Assembly (NCBI RefSeq): GCF_014323705.1
Contig: NZ_JABVEC010000004.1
Span: forward strand, 248,001 to 312,000
DNA length: 64,000 nucleotides
Source of the DNA: Actinomadura alba
Lineage (GTDB): Bacteria > Actinomycetota > Actinomycetes > Streptosporangiales > Streptosporangiaceae
Reading direction: 5' to 3'
The translations under genes and the position numbers were made by a program. Shown piece after piece: positions 54,263 to 62,975 of the stretch. A model generated the notes under the pieces. The model searched no databases, had not been told where the DNA came from, and was given only the letters and a program-made list of their open reading frames with translations. Every line of letters begins with the position of its first letter. The stretch's first letter is position 1.

Positions 54263-55050
54263 CCGACGCAAAGAAGCACGAGGAGACCGGCGCCACGCCT
54301 TCGGGCGGGCTCACCCACGACGAGCACGTGCCGCCGCGCCGCGTCGGCGTGCTGCTGGGCGTCGCAGTGCTGGCGCTCGTTCTGGATCTCGGTACGAAGA
54401 TCGTCGCGGTCGCGCGGCTGGCGGACCGTGATCCGATCGAGCTGCTCGGCGGCCTGCTGACGCTCCGGGTGACGCGGAACAGCGGGGCGGCGTTCTCCAT
54501 CGCCACCGGGCTCACCGTGGTGCTCACCCTGATCGCCATCGGCGTGGTGATCGCGATCCTGCGGACCGCGCGCCGGCTGCGCAGCCTGCCGTGGGCGATC
54601 TCGCTGGGGTTGTTGCTCGGCGGTGCCACGGGCAACCTCGTTGACCGGCTGTTCCGCTCCCCGGCACCGCTGAAGGGGCACGTCGTCGACTGGATCGAGC
54701 TGCCGAACTGGCCGGTGTTCAATCTGGCCGACTCGGCGATCGTCTGCGGTGGCGTGCTGGCGGTGCTGCTGGCCGCCCGGGGGCTTCAGCTGGACGGCAC
54801 CCGGGTGACCGACTCGGACTCTTCCCCCGGCTCGGACTCTTCCTCCGGCTCGGAGCCTGCCTCCGGCTCTGGGGACGAGGGCGGGGCGGACGCGGGGTCC
54901 GGCGAGCGGTCCGGCGATGAGACGGTTCAGGCGCCCCCTGCCGGCACCGTCTCGCGGGCGGAGGCCGAGACCGGCAACGGCGAGGCCGAGCCGGCTCCCG
55001 GCCCAGGGGGCGGTGACCCCGAGAAGGGTCCGCGCGAGGGGACGTCCTGA
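54226..55050 (+). CDS. lspA: Lipoprotein signal peptidase (SPase II) with long C-terminal tail
   Basis: Aspartyl membrane protease removing signal peptides from prolipoproteins. Four transmembrane helices from ~residue 40 to 190, with [12 protein letters not shown] in the first, [15 protein letters not shown] after it, and the catalytic Asp residues in [13 protein letters not shown] (~residue 142) and [15 protein letters not shown] (~168). After residue ~195 comes ~80 residues of Ser/Asp/Gly/Glu-rich sequence absent from ordinary LspA (family ~160-200 aa). Start is uncertain: ATG 54226 and 54235 lie inside the preceding gene, and CTG 54259 overlapping the upstream TGA has GAGGAG at ideal spacing. 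Confidence 0.92.
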   Translation: MCDMQTTRGASLTDAKKHEETGATPSGGLTHDEHVPPRRVGVLLGVAVLALVLDLGTKIVAVARLADRDPIELLGGLLTLRVTRNSGAAFSIATGLTVVLTLIAIGVVIAILRTARRLRSLPWAISLGLLLGGATGNLVDRLFRSPAPLKGHVVDWIELPNWPVFNLADSAIVCGGVLAVLLAARGLQLDGTRVTDSDSSPGSDSSSGSEPASGSGDEGGADAGSGERSGDETVQAPPAGTVSRAEAETGNGEAEPAPGPGGGDPEKGPREGTS

Positions 55051-55054
55051 CCCG

Positions 55055-55987
55055 ATGGCAGACGTGCGAAGCCTTCCCATTCCGGACGGGCTCGAAGGAG
55101 AACGGGTCGACGCGGCGCTCGCCCGCCTCTTCGGGCTGTCGCGCAGCCGGGCCGCGGACGTCGTCGCCACCGGTGACGTCCTCGTCGACGGCAAGACGGT
55201 GGCCAAGTCAGATCGCGTGCACGCCGGGGCCTGGCTGGAGGTGACCCTGCCGCCGCCACCGGCGCCGCCGAGGCCCGTGGCCGAGCCCGTGCCCGGCATG
55301 GGGATCCTGTACGAGGACTCGGACATCGTCGTGATCGACAAGCCGATCGGCGTGGCGGCGCACCCGACGACGGGCTGGACCGGGCCCACGGTGATCGGCG
55401 GGCTGCTCGGCGCCGGGCACACCGTCGCGACCAGCGGGGCGGCCGAGCGTCAGGGCATCGTGCACCGCCTCGACGCCAACACCACCGGGGTGATGGTGGT
55501 CGCGAAGAGCGAGGTGGCCTACTCGCGGCTCAAGCGCGCCTTCAAGGAGCGCACCGTCGACAAGGGCTACCACGCGCTCGTGCAGGGCCATCCCGATCCG
55601 CTCCGCGGCACGGTCGACGCCCCCATCGACCGGCATCCGTCGGGCGACGGCCGGTTCGCGGTGGTCGCCGGCGGGAAGCCGTCCGTGACGCACTACGACA
55701 CCATCGAGGCGTTCCGGGCGGCGAGCCTGCTCGACATCAACCTCGAGACGGGTCGTACGCACCAGATCCGGGTGCACATGTCCGCCGTCCGGCATCCGTG
55801 CGTCGGCGATCTCGCGTACGGCGCCGACCCGACCCTCGCGGCCAGGCTCGGCGTCACCCGGCAGTGGCTGCACGCCGTACGGCTCGGGTTCGAGCACCCG
55901 ACCCAGGGGGTGCGGGTGGAGTTCGAGAGCCCGTACCCGGACCAGCTCGCTCGCGCCCTCGAACTCGTGAGCGCGGACCAACCCTGA
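55055..55987 (+). CDS. RluA/RluD-family 23S rRNA pseudouridine synthase
   Basis: A 310-aa pseudouridine synthase: S4-like domain at the N-terminus ([35 protein letters not shown]), then the catalytic core with [15 protein letters not shown], the catalytic Asp in [19 protein letters not shown] (~residue 140), [12 protein letters not shown] and [19 protein letters not shown]. Probably modifies the 23S rRNA helix 69 region, but RluA-family target assignment from sequence is approximate. It begins 4 bp after lspA, the usual lspA-rluD pairing. Confidence 0.93.
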   Translation: MADVRSLPIPDGLEGERVDAALARLFGLSRSRAADVVATGDVLVDGKTVAKSDRVHAGAWLEVTLPPPPAPPRPVAEPVPGMGILYEDSDIVVIDKPIGVAAHPTTGWTGPTVIGGLLGAGHTVATSGAAERQGIVHRLDANTTGVMVVAKSEVAYSRLKRAFKERTVDKGYHALVQGHPDPLRGTVDAPIDRHPSGDGRFAVVAGGKPSVTHYDTIEAFRAASLLDINLETGRTHQIRVHMSAVRHPCVGDLAYGADPTLAARLGVTRQWLHAVRLGFEHPTQGVRVEFESPYPDQLARALELVSADQP

Positions 55988-56000
55988 GACCACCGGCGGG

Positions 56001-56318
56001 TCAGCCCAGACCGGCCAGCCGCAGGCCCGCGGCCACTCCGGCCGCGGCGACCAGCACGACGAGGAACGGCGCTCGCAGCAGCAGCGCGATCACCGCGGCG
56101 GCCACGCCGGCCAGCCGGGGCCCGTCGGCCACGAGGGCATCGCCGTGGGCGGCGGTCTGCACGGCGACCAGTGCGGTCAGCAGCGCCACCGGGACCAGTT
56201 CGGTGAAGCGCCGCACCCTCGGGCGGTCGATCACCCGTTCCGGGATCACGAGCCCGGCGAGCTTGAGCGCGTAGCACCCGAGTCCAGTGGCGATCACGGC
56301 CGGCCAGATCGCCGTCAT
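56001..56318 (-). CDS. azlD: AzlD-type branched-chain amino acid transporter small subunit
   Basis: A 105-aa protein with three hydrophobic helices; AVIATGLGCYALKLAGLVIP, VPVALLTALVAVQTAA and AVIALLLRAPFLVVLVAAAG are typical of AzlD. It pairs with AzlC to export branched-chain amino acids or analogues. ATG 56318 overlaps the azlC stop as ATGA, so the two subunits are co-translated. Confidence 0.9.
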   Translation of the reverse strand: MTAIWPAVIATGLGCYALKLAGLVIPERVIDRPRVRRFTELVPVALLTALVAVQTAAHGDALVADGPRLAGVAAAVIALLLRAPFLVVLVAAAGVAAGLRLAGLG

Positions 56319-57031
56319 GACGTGGGTCCGCCGGCCGGCCGGGGGCGGGGGAGCACGGCGGTCACGGCGACGACGGCGGCGAGCATCACCGGTACGCCGG
56401 GCGGCAGCAGGGGCGTGGTCGTGAGGGCGACGGCCACCGCGGCCATGGCCACGAGCCGCTCGGCCCGGCCCCGGCGGAGCAGCGGCCACAGCAGGGCCAC
56501 GAAGACCGCCGGGCCGACCGCGTCGAGGCCGTAGCGCTCCGGATCGCCCAGCCTGGACGCGCCGGCGGCGCCGAGCAGGGTCGTAAGGTTCCACGTGACG
56601 TACAACGCGACGGCGGTGACCGCGAACCCCGTCCGGGCGGACGCCCGGTCGGGCTGCGAGGTGGCCACGGCCGCCGTCTCGTCGATGACGACGTGCGCCG
56701 TGACCAGCCGCTTTGCCCCGCGGACCCGCAGCACGCTCGCCAGCCGCAGGCCGTAAAGCGCGTTACGGCTGCCCAGGAGCACCGCCCCCACTGTGCCGGC
56801 GATCAGGCCGCCGCCCCCCGAGACCACCCCGACGAGGGCGAACTGGGAGGCACCGGTGAACGCGAGCAGGCTCAGAGCGCAGGCCTGGGCGACGGTGAGC
56901 CCGGCGGCCGCGGCCGCGGCGCCGAAGACCAGCCCTGACACGCCCACGGCGATGCCCACGCCGAGGCCGGCTCTGATCGCCGCGGCGCGCGCCTGATCGG
57001 GGGGAGTGTCCCACGCCTGGATCGTTGCCAT
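56315..57031 (-). CDS. azlC: AzlC family branched-chain amino acid exporter large subunit
   Basis: A 238-aa membrane protein with ~6-7 helices. AzlC signatures: AAAAGLTVAQACALSLLAFT followed by GASQFALVGVV, GSRNALYGLRLASVL and the VTAHVVIDETAAVA segment. Substrate assignment (branched-chain amino acids or related toxic analogues) is by family. Downstream of an AraC-type regulator gene with 72 bp between, so the three genes probably form a regulated transport unit. Confidence 0.92.
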   Translation of the reverse strand: MATIQAWDTPPDQARAAAIRAGLGVGIAVGVSGLVFGAAAAAAGLTVAQACALSLLAFTGASQFALVGVVSGGGGLIAGTVGAVLLGSRNALYGLRLASVLRVRGAKRLVTAHVVIDETAAVATSQPDRASARTGFAVTAVALYVTWNLTTLLGAAGASRLGDPERYGLDAVGPAVFVALLWPLLRRGRAERLVAMAAVAVALTTTPLLPPGVPVMLAAVVAVTAVLPRPRPAGGPTS

Positions 57032-57103
57032 GCCGCGACGTTAGGGCCGGGCGGCGGCTCCGGTCTTGAACGTTATTGCGGGCGAGATCGCCGGCGACCG
57101 TGT

Positions 57104-57940
57104 CTACCGGCTCGCTCGGGTCCGGCCGCGCCGGTAGGCGCCGGGCGGGACGCCCACGGCGCGCTTGAAGTGCCGCGTCAGATGTGCCTGGTCGGCGAAG
57201 CCGACACGGGCGGCGACCTCGGCCGGGCGCAGGCCCTCGTCGAGGAGGGTTCGCGCGCGCCGCACGCGGAGGTGGTTGAGGTACGCGTGCGGAGGGAGGC
57301 CGGTCGTGGTCTGGAAGGCCCTCAGCAGGGAGAACGGGCGGGCGCCGACCGCCAGCGCGAGTTCCTCCAGCGAGGGCGGGTCGACGAGCCGCTCGTGCAG
57401 GATGTCGCGTGCGGCCCGTACGGCGGCCGGGGCGGAGTCGGCCGGCCGCCGTGCGGGGGACACGCCGGCGTGCCTGTGCAGCAGTCCGGCGAGCGCGGAG
57501 CGGAACCGCGACGCGGCCGCGAGCGCGTCGCCGTGCTCGGCGGCGCGGTAGGCCGCTCGCAGCAGCCGGGCGCTCTGCGGGTCGTCGATCACCGCGTCCC
57601 GGAAGTACGGGGTCCCCGGCCGTGCTCCCAGCTCGGCGGCGATCTCGGTCAGCGCGGTCACGGTGGGGTACGAGGCCCGGTAGGACCAGCCTTCCGGCAC
57701 GCCCGCGTGACCGGTGTGCACGGTCTCGGGATTGACGATCACCACGGCGCCCGCGCCCGCGCGCATCAGCGTGCCCTCGCGGTGGAACTCCTCCACGCCG
57801 GACTCGATCAGGCCCACCGTGTAGCCCTCGTGGGCGTGCCGCCCGAATCTGTGCGTGACGAACCGGGCGCGCAGCAGGCCGATGCCCGGCAGGCCGGGAT
57901 GGTTCCAGTAATGTGCCACTTCAGCACTCACGGGTGACAT
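57104..57940 (-). CDS. AraC-family transcriptional regulator
   Basis: A 278-aa regulator with an N-terminal cupin-like AraC ligand-binding domain (FVTHRFGRHAHEGYTVGLIE, RAGAGAVVIVNPETVHTGHA) and C-terminal two-HTH domain (~180-275): SLEELALAVGARPFSLLRAF, GLPPHAYLNHLRVRRARTLL and AEVAARVGFADQAHLTRHFK. It is co-oriented with and upstream of azlCD, suggesting it controls that exporter in response to an amino acid or analogue. Confidence 0.9.
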   Translation of the reverse strand: MSPVSAEVAHYWNHPGLPGIGLLRARFVTHRFGRHAHEGYTVGLIESGVEEFHREGTLMRAGAGAVVIVNPETVHTGHAGVPEGWSYRASYPTVTALTEIAAELGARPGTPYFRDAVIDDPQSARLLRAAYRAAEHGDALAAASRFRSALAGLLHRHAGVSPARRPADSAPAAVRAARDILHERLVDPPSLEELALAVGARPFSLLRAFQTTTGLPPHAYLNHLRVRRARTLLDEGLRPAEVAARVGFADQAHLTRHFKRAVGVPPGAYRRGRTRASR

Positions 57941-57995
57941 TGTAGGAAGCGTCCGGGTAGGAAACGTCAGGTCACCGGCCGCCGCGGCCCGGACG

Positions 57996-58547
57996 TCAGG
58001 GAGCGCGGCCGGCGCCCGGGTCCTCCTGCTCGCCGAGGGCGATGCGCACGGCGGTCACGGCGGCCTGGGACAGGTCCGACTCGACCAGCGTGGCACCGGG
58101 GAAACGGGCCAGTTCGCGCTGCAGGTCGCCCAGGGACAGGTGGCTGACGAGCAGCGCCAGCGCCGTGGTGCCGGGCGGGACGGCGTCGCGCAGGGCCCGT
58201 ACCTTCTCGTCCTTGATCCCGGTGTCGATCAGCTTCCCGAGCAGCGCGCCCCCGCCGGCCGAGGCCGCACCGCCGATCAGTCCGCCGATCGGACCGCCCA
58301 TGAGCGTCCCGATGAGCAGCCCCCAGATGGCGCCGCCGAGCGCGCCACGGCCCGGGGTCATGTCCTGGGTCTCACGCACACTCGCCCGCCCGGAGGCGTC
58401 GCGCTCGATGAACACCGCGTCGTGCAGCCGGATCTGCTCATGCCGTTGCAGGCGCACGGCCGCCAGCAGGAACTCGTTGGCCTTCAGCGGGTCGTCGAAC
58501 CCGATCACGATGAGCTTGTGCGCAGGTTCCGTCACGGTGTCTCCCAT
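57996..58547 (-). CDS. DUF1269 family protein
   Basis: A 183-aa protein. HKLIVIGFDDPLKANEFLLA at the N-terminus and the Gly-rich central stretch LGGAIWGLLIGTLMGGPIGG followed by LIGGAASAGGGALLGKLID are DUF1269 hallmarks, the latter a possible membrane-associated hairpin. The C-terminal half (TTALALLVSHLSLGDLQREL) is an alpha/beta fold. Function unknown. Divergent from the chorismate mutase leader. Confidence 0.85.
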   Translation of the reverse strand: MGDTVTEPAHKLIVIGFDDPLKANEFLLAAVRLQRHEQIRLHDAVFIERDASGRASVRETQDMTPGRGALGGAIWGLLIGTLMGGPIGGLIGGAASAGGGALLGKLIDTGIKDEKVRALRDAVPPGTTALALLVSHLSLGDLQRELARFPGATLVESDLSQAAVTAVRIALGEQEDPGAGRAP

Positions 58548-58664
58548 TGCTCTCGGGGGCCTCGAGGATGAGCTCGCGTTGGGGCCTCCGCGTCACTTTA
58601 GCGGTCGCGTCTCGGCTGGTGAGACGGGCGGTCCGAGGTGTGGCGGCGCTGTGACCTGCCAGGT

Positions 58665-58787
58665 TACGATCCAGTATGGATCGTCGCCACTGCGCCTTCA
58701 GCCCGCCGGCTTCGGGTGAGCCGGCCCGCTCGGCCTGAGCGACGACCCCGAAGCCGGCAGGGCAGAGGCCCGCCGGGTGCTCTGCCC
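58665..58787 (+). promoter_or_regulatory. Chorismate mutase leader: promoter, small ORF and two strong hairpins
   Basis: TACGAT (58665-58670) lies 5 nt before an ATG at 58676. Hairpin 1 is a perfect 12-bp stem GCCGGCTTCGGG (58705-58716) / CCCGAAGCCGGC (58747-58758). Hairpin 2 follows 1 nt later: GGGCAGAG (58760-58767) / CTCTGCCC (58780-58787), then TTCCTGTGT. The pair sits ~100 nt upstream of the chorismate mutase start and in a divergent gap, where no upstream gene needs a terminator, so an attenuator or a short terminated RNA is the likely role. The rest of 58548-58888 shows nothing else. Confidence 0.55.
58676..58738 (+). CDS. Candidate 20-aa leader peptide
   Basis: ATG 58676 to TGA 58738 encodes 20 residues beginning MDRRHCAFSPP and ending GEPARSA. 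The start would be at the transcript 5' end (leaderless). Its stop codon lies in the loop of hairpin 1 and its last ~11 codons overlap the 5' arm, so translation would disrupt that hairpin. It has one Phe and no Trp or Tyr, so it is not a classical aromatic amino acid attenuator peptide. Confidence 0.35.
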   Translation: MDRRHCAFSPPASGEPARSA

Positions 58788-58888
58788 TTCCTGTGTCCAG
58801 CACCGTTGTTCAGTGCTCTTCAGGACGCGGCCGGCCCGCCCCCCGGGGCCGTGTCCGTGAGAGGGCCGCCAGAGGGAGGGAAGACCGG

Positions 58889-59194
58889 GTGTCCGATCAT
58901 TACATCGCCCCGAGGGACGTGCGCCTTTCGGAGGTGCGAGCCGCGATCGACCACGTCGACGCTGAGCTCGCGGTGCTGCTCGAGCGCCGCGCCGCGCTGT
59001 CCGGGGCGGTACAGCGGCTGAAGCCGGTGGGCGGATTCGCCGGGCGCGATCCCGAGCGTGAGCGGCAGGTCGTCGAGGCGATGGCCCATCGGGCGCCCAG
59101 GCTCGGCCCCGACCGGCTGGCCCGCATCATGAACGTGGTGATCGAGGCGGGGCTCGAGGTGGCCGAGGAGGAGCGCGGAGCGCGCGCCCGGTGA
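58889..59194 (+). CDS. Chorismate mutase, AroQ type
   Basis: Rearranges chorismate to prephenate for Phe/Tyr synthesis. The 101-aa all-helical protein has LSEVRAAIDHVDAELAVLLE followed by RRAALSGAVQRLK (the Arg and Lys of the active site), FAGRDPERERQVVEAM (the RxxxRE-type segment), and a third helix ending in a charged tail. Start GTG 58889 follows GGGAGGGAAG. It is monocistronic with respect to the aro operon 50 kb upstream in the window, and is preceded by a hairpin leader. Confidence 0.88.
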   Translation: MSDHYIAPRDVRLSEVRAAIDHVDAELAVLLERRAALSGAVQRLKPVGGFAGRDPERERQVVEAMAHRAPRLGPDRLARIMNVVIEAGLEVAEEERGARAR

Positions 59195-59441
59195 CGGCCG
59201 GCCCGGTCCGGGTCTTGTCCGGCAATCTTCGGATTTCCGCACCGGCCGAATACGCGGTACCGGACAAACGGGGCATCCGGAGTGTCGGATCCCAGGCGAC
59301 CCGGTGGTCGCGTTAGGCTCTCAGGACCGCGTCGTCCGCGGGGGCGCAGACCTCCCAGACGGCGATCTTCCCCCGGTCCGATCACTGACGCGTGCCCGCG
59401 CACGTGGGCGGTCGCATGTGACAACAGGAGGCGCTGCGCGC

Positions 59442-62400
59442 ATGGCCGACTCGTTCGTACATCTCCACGTACACACCGAGTACTCCATGCTCGACGGGGC
59501 CGCGCGCCTCAAGCAGATGTTCGCCGAGGTGGACCGGCAGAAGATGCCGGCGATCGCCATGACCGACCACGGCAACATGCACGGCGCCTACGACTTCCAC
59601 CGCAAGGCCACCGACGTCGGTGTCACGCCCATCATCGGTATCGAGGCCTACGTCGCGCCGGAGTCGCGGTTCCACAAGAAGCGCGTCCAGTGGGGCGAGC
59701 CCAGCCAGAAGCGCGACGACCTGTCCGGCGGCGGTCTCTACACGCACAAGACGATCTGGGCGCGCAACAAGACCGGGCTGCACAACCTCTTCCGGCTGAC
59801 CTCGCGCGCTTACACCGAGGGTTTCGTCTTCAAGTACGCCCGGATGGACACCGAGCTGATCGCCGACCATGCCGACGGTCTGATGGCCACGACCGGCTGC
59901 CCGTCGGGTGAGGTGCAGACGCGCCTGCGGCTGGGCCACTTCGACAAGGCGCTCGAGGCGGCGGCGCGCTACCAGGAGATCTTCGGCAAGGAGAACTACT
60001 TCCTCGAGATCATGGATCACGGGCTCGACATCGAGCGCCGCGTCCGCGACGGTCTCGTCGAGATCAGCAGGCGGCTGAACATCCCTCCGGTCGTCACCAA
60101 CGACTCGCACTACACTCACGAGAGCGAGGCCGCGGCGCACGACGCGCTGCTCTGCGTGCAGGTCGGCAAGCAACTGGCCGACCCGGATCGGTTCCGGTTC
60201 GACGGCAGCGGCTACTACCTCAAGACCGCCGACGAGATGCGCGCCATCGACACCTCCGACATCTGGGCCGAGGGCTGCCGCAACACCCTCATGGTCGCCG
60301 AGCGGGTCGACGCGACCGGCATGTTCGGGTCCCACAACCTCATGCCGAAGTTCGACATCCCCGAGGGTGAGACCGAGGAGAGCTGGTTCCGCAAGGAGGT
60401 CCAGCGCGGCATGGAGCGGCGCTTCCCCGGCGGGATCGACGAGGAGCACCAGCGCCAGGTCGACTTCGAGATCGGCGTCGTCCTGCAGATGGGCTTCCCG
60501 TCGTACTTCCTCGTGGTCGCCGACTTCATCATGTGGGCCAAGAACAACGGCATCAGGGTGGGGCCCGGCCGAGGGTCCGCGGCGGGGTCCCTCGCCGCCT
60601 ACGCGCTGGGCATCACCGACCTCGACCCGCTGCCACACGGACTGATCTTCGAGCGGTTCCTCAACCCCGAGCGCGTCTCCATGCCCGACGTCGACATCGA
60701 CTTCGACGAGCGCCGGCGCGGTGACGTCATCCGGTACGTGACGGAGAAGTACGGCGCCGACAAGGTCGCCATGATCGCCACGTTCGGCACCATCAAGGCC
60801 AAGGCCGCCGTGAAGGACGCCGGCCGGGTCCTCGGCTTCCCCTACGCGCTCGGCGACCGGATCTCCAAGGCGTTCCCGCCCGCCGTGATGGGCAAGGAGA
60901 TCCCGCTCTCGGGCATCTTCGACGACAAGCACCCGCGGCACAGCGAGGCCGGCGAGCTGCGCAAGCTCTACGACGAGGAGACCGACGTCAAGCAGGTCCT
61001 GGATCTCGCCCAGGGCCTGGAGGGGCTGATCCGGCAGACCGGCGTGCACGCCGCCGGCGTCATCATGAGCGCCGAGACGCTCACCGACCACATCCCGATC
61101 ATGCGCCGCGACAGCGACGGCGTGATCATCACGCAGTTCGACTACCCGACCTGCGAGACGCTCGGCCTGCTGAAGATGGACTTCCTGGGCCTGCGCAACC
61201 TCACGATTCTCGACGACTGCCTGAAGGCGATCAAGCTCAACAAGGACCTCGACCTCGACCTGCTCGCGCTCCCGCTCGACGACAAGCACACGTACGAGCT
61301 GCTGGCCCGGGGCGACACTCTCGGCGTGTTCCAGCTGGACGGCGGGCCCATGCGCGGCCTGCTGCGGCTGATGCGGCCGGACAACTTCGAGGACATCTCC
61401 GCGGTGCTCGCGCTCTACCGGCCGGGTCCGATGGGCGCCAACTCGCACACCAACTACGCGCTGCGCAAGAACGGCCAGCAGGAGATCACCCCGATCCACC
61501 CCGAGCTCGAGGAGCCACTCAGGGACATCCTCGACACGACCCACGGCCTGATCGTGTACCAGGAGCAGGTCATGGCCATCGCGCAGAAGGTCGCGGGCTA
61601 CTCGCTCGGCTCCGCCGACCTGCTCCGCCGCGCGATGGGCAAGAAGAAGAAGTCCGAGCTGGACAAGCAGTACGTCAGCTTCGAGGCCGGGATGAAGGAG
61701 CGCGGCTTCTCCGACGCCGCGGTCAAGGCGCTCTGGGACATCCTGCTCCCGTTCTCCGACTACGCCTTCAACAAGGCCCACACGGCCGGCTATGGGCTCG
61801 TGTCCTACTGGACCGGCTACCTCAAGGCGAACTATCCCGCCGAGTACATGGCCGCGTTGCTCACCTCGGTCAAGGACGACAAGGACAAGAGCGCGCTCTA
61901 CCTCAACGAATGCCGCCGCATGGGGATCACCGTTCTGCCGCCGGACGTCAACGAGTCCGACGCCGACTTCACGCCCCGCGGCGACACCGAGATCCGGTTC
62001 GGGCTCTCGGCGATCCGCAACGTGGGCGGCAACGTCGTCGACGGCATCGTCAAGGCGCGCGGGGACAAGGGCCGGTACATCGACTTCAACGACTTCCTGC
62101 GCAAGGTGCCACCGGTGGTGTGCAACAAGCGGGTCGTCGAGTCTCTGATCAAGGCCGGTGCGTTCGACGATCTCAAGCACGAGCGCAAGGGCCTGGTCAT
62201 GGTGCACGAGCAGGCGATCGACACTGTCATCGACATCAAGCGCAACGAGGCCATCGGCCAGGACTCGCTGTTCGGCTCCATGGGCGACGAGGGCGGCCCG
62301 GACTCGACCTTCGACGTGGACATCCCCCCGGGCGAGTGGGACAAGACCACCCTGCTGGCCTTCGAGCGGGAGATGCTCGGGCTGTACGTGTCCGACCACC

Positions 62401-62975
62401 CACTGCTGGGCGTCGAGCACATCCTGGCCGCCGGCACGGACTGCACGATCGCCTCGCTGACCGCCGACGGGGGCCGTACCGACGGCCAGATCGTCACCAT
62501 CGGTGGGCTGCTGTCGGGGCTGCAGCGCAAGGTCACCAAGCAGGGGAACTCCTGGGCGATGGCGACGCTGGAGGACCTCGGCGGCGCCATCGAGGTGATG
62601 ATCTTCCCGTCGTCCTACCAGCTGTGCTCCACGCTGCTCGCCGAGGACGCCGTCCTGGTGATCAAAGGCCGGCTCGACAAGCGCGAGGACGTGCCCAAGA
62701 TCATCGCGATGGAGGTGATCCAGCCCGATCTCACGGTCAGTGACGCGGGCGGTCCCTTCTCGGTCACGATGCCGATCGGGCGCTGCACCCCTCCGGTGGT
62801 CGAGCGGCTCAAGGAGGTGCTCGTCACCCACCCCGGCAAGAGCGAGGTGCACCTGCACCTGCAGAACGGGCCCAGGACGACCGTGGTCCGGCTGGACGAC
62901 CGGCTCCGGGTCAGCCCGTCGCCCTCGCTGATGGGGGACCTGAAGCAGCTGCTCGGCCCCGCCTGTCTCAGCTGA
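59442..62975 (+). CDS. dnaE: DNA polymerase III alpha subunit (DnaE1 type)
   Basis: Replicative polymerase, 1177 aa. The N-terminal PHP domain has FVHLHVHTEYSMLDGAARLK, AIAMTDHGNMHGAYDF and VTNDSHYTH, with its metal ligands intact, consistent with PHP proofreading as shown for mycobacterial DnaE1. Palm catalytic aspartates are in VSMPDVDIDFDERRRGDVI (~residue 415); GPGRGSAAGSLAAYALGI precedes them. The fingers include TGVHAAGVIMSAE and FNKAHTAGYGLVSYWTGYLK. A helix-hairpin-helix and OB fold (QIVTIGGLLSGLQRKVTKQG, WAMATLEDLGG) follow. ATG 59442 is preceded by CAGGAGG at 12 nt. Its last 8 bp overlap the convergent next gene. Confidence 0.97.
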   Translation: MADSFVHLHVHTEYSMLDGAARLKQMFAEVDRQKMPAIAMTDHGNMHGAYDFHRKATDVGVTPIIGIEAYVAPESRFHKKRVQWGEPSQKRDDLSGGGLYTHKTIWARNKTGLHNLFRLTSRAYTEGFVFKYARMDTELIADHADGLMATTGCPSGEVQTRLRLGHFDKALEAAARYQEIFGKENYFLEIMDHGLDIERRVRDGLVEISRRLNIPPVVTNDSHYTHESEAAAHDALLCVQVGKQLADPDRFRFDGSGYYLKTADEMRAIDTSDIWAEGCRNTLMVAERVDATGMFGSHNLMPKFDIPEGETEESWFRKEVQRGMERRFPGGIDEEHQRQVDFEIGVVLQMGFPSYFLVVADFIMWAKNNGIRVGPGRGSAAGSLAAYALGITDLDPLPHGLIFERFLNPERVSMPDVDIDFDERRRGDVIRYVTEKYGADKVAMIATFGTIKAKAAVKDAGRVLGFPYALGDRISKAFPPAVMGKEIPLSGIFDDKHPRHSEAGELRKLYDEETDVKQVLDLAQGLEGLIRQTGVHAAGVIMSAETLTDHIPIMRRDSDGVIITQFDYPTCETLGLLKMDFLGLRNLTILDDCLKAIKLNKDLDLDLLALPLDDKHTYELLARGDTLGVFQLDGGPMRGLLRLMRPDNFEDISAVLALYRPGPMGANSHTNYALRKNGQQEITPIHPELEEPLRDILDTTHGLIVYQEQVMAIAQKVAGYSLGSADLLRRAMGKKKKSELDKQYVSFEAGMKERGFSDAAVKALWDILLPFSDYAFNKAHTAGYGLVSYWTGYLKANYPAEYMAALLTSVKDDKDKSALYLNECRRMGITVLPPDVNESDADFTPRGDTEIRFGLSAIRNVGGNVVDGIVKARGDKGRYIDFNDFLRKVPPVVCNKRVVESLIKAGAFDDLKHERKGLVMVHEQAIDTVIDIKRNEAIGQDSLFGSMGDEGGPDSTFDVDIPPGEWDKTTLLAFEREMLGLYVSDHPLLGVEHILAAGTDCTIASLTADGGRTDGQIVTIGGLLSGLQRKVTKQGNSWAMATLEDLGGAIEVMIFPSSYQLCSTLLAEDAVLVIKGRLDKREDVPKIIAMEVIQPDLTVSDAGGPFSVTMPIGRCTPPVVERLKEVLVTHPGKSEVHLHLQNGPRTTVVRLDDRLRVSPSPSLMGDLKQLLGPACLS

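Noticed and set aside
59382..62858. 1158-aa open frame on the minus strand opposite dnaE
   Set aside because: Antisense shadow of dnaE; no ribosome binding site or recognisable domain.
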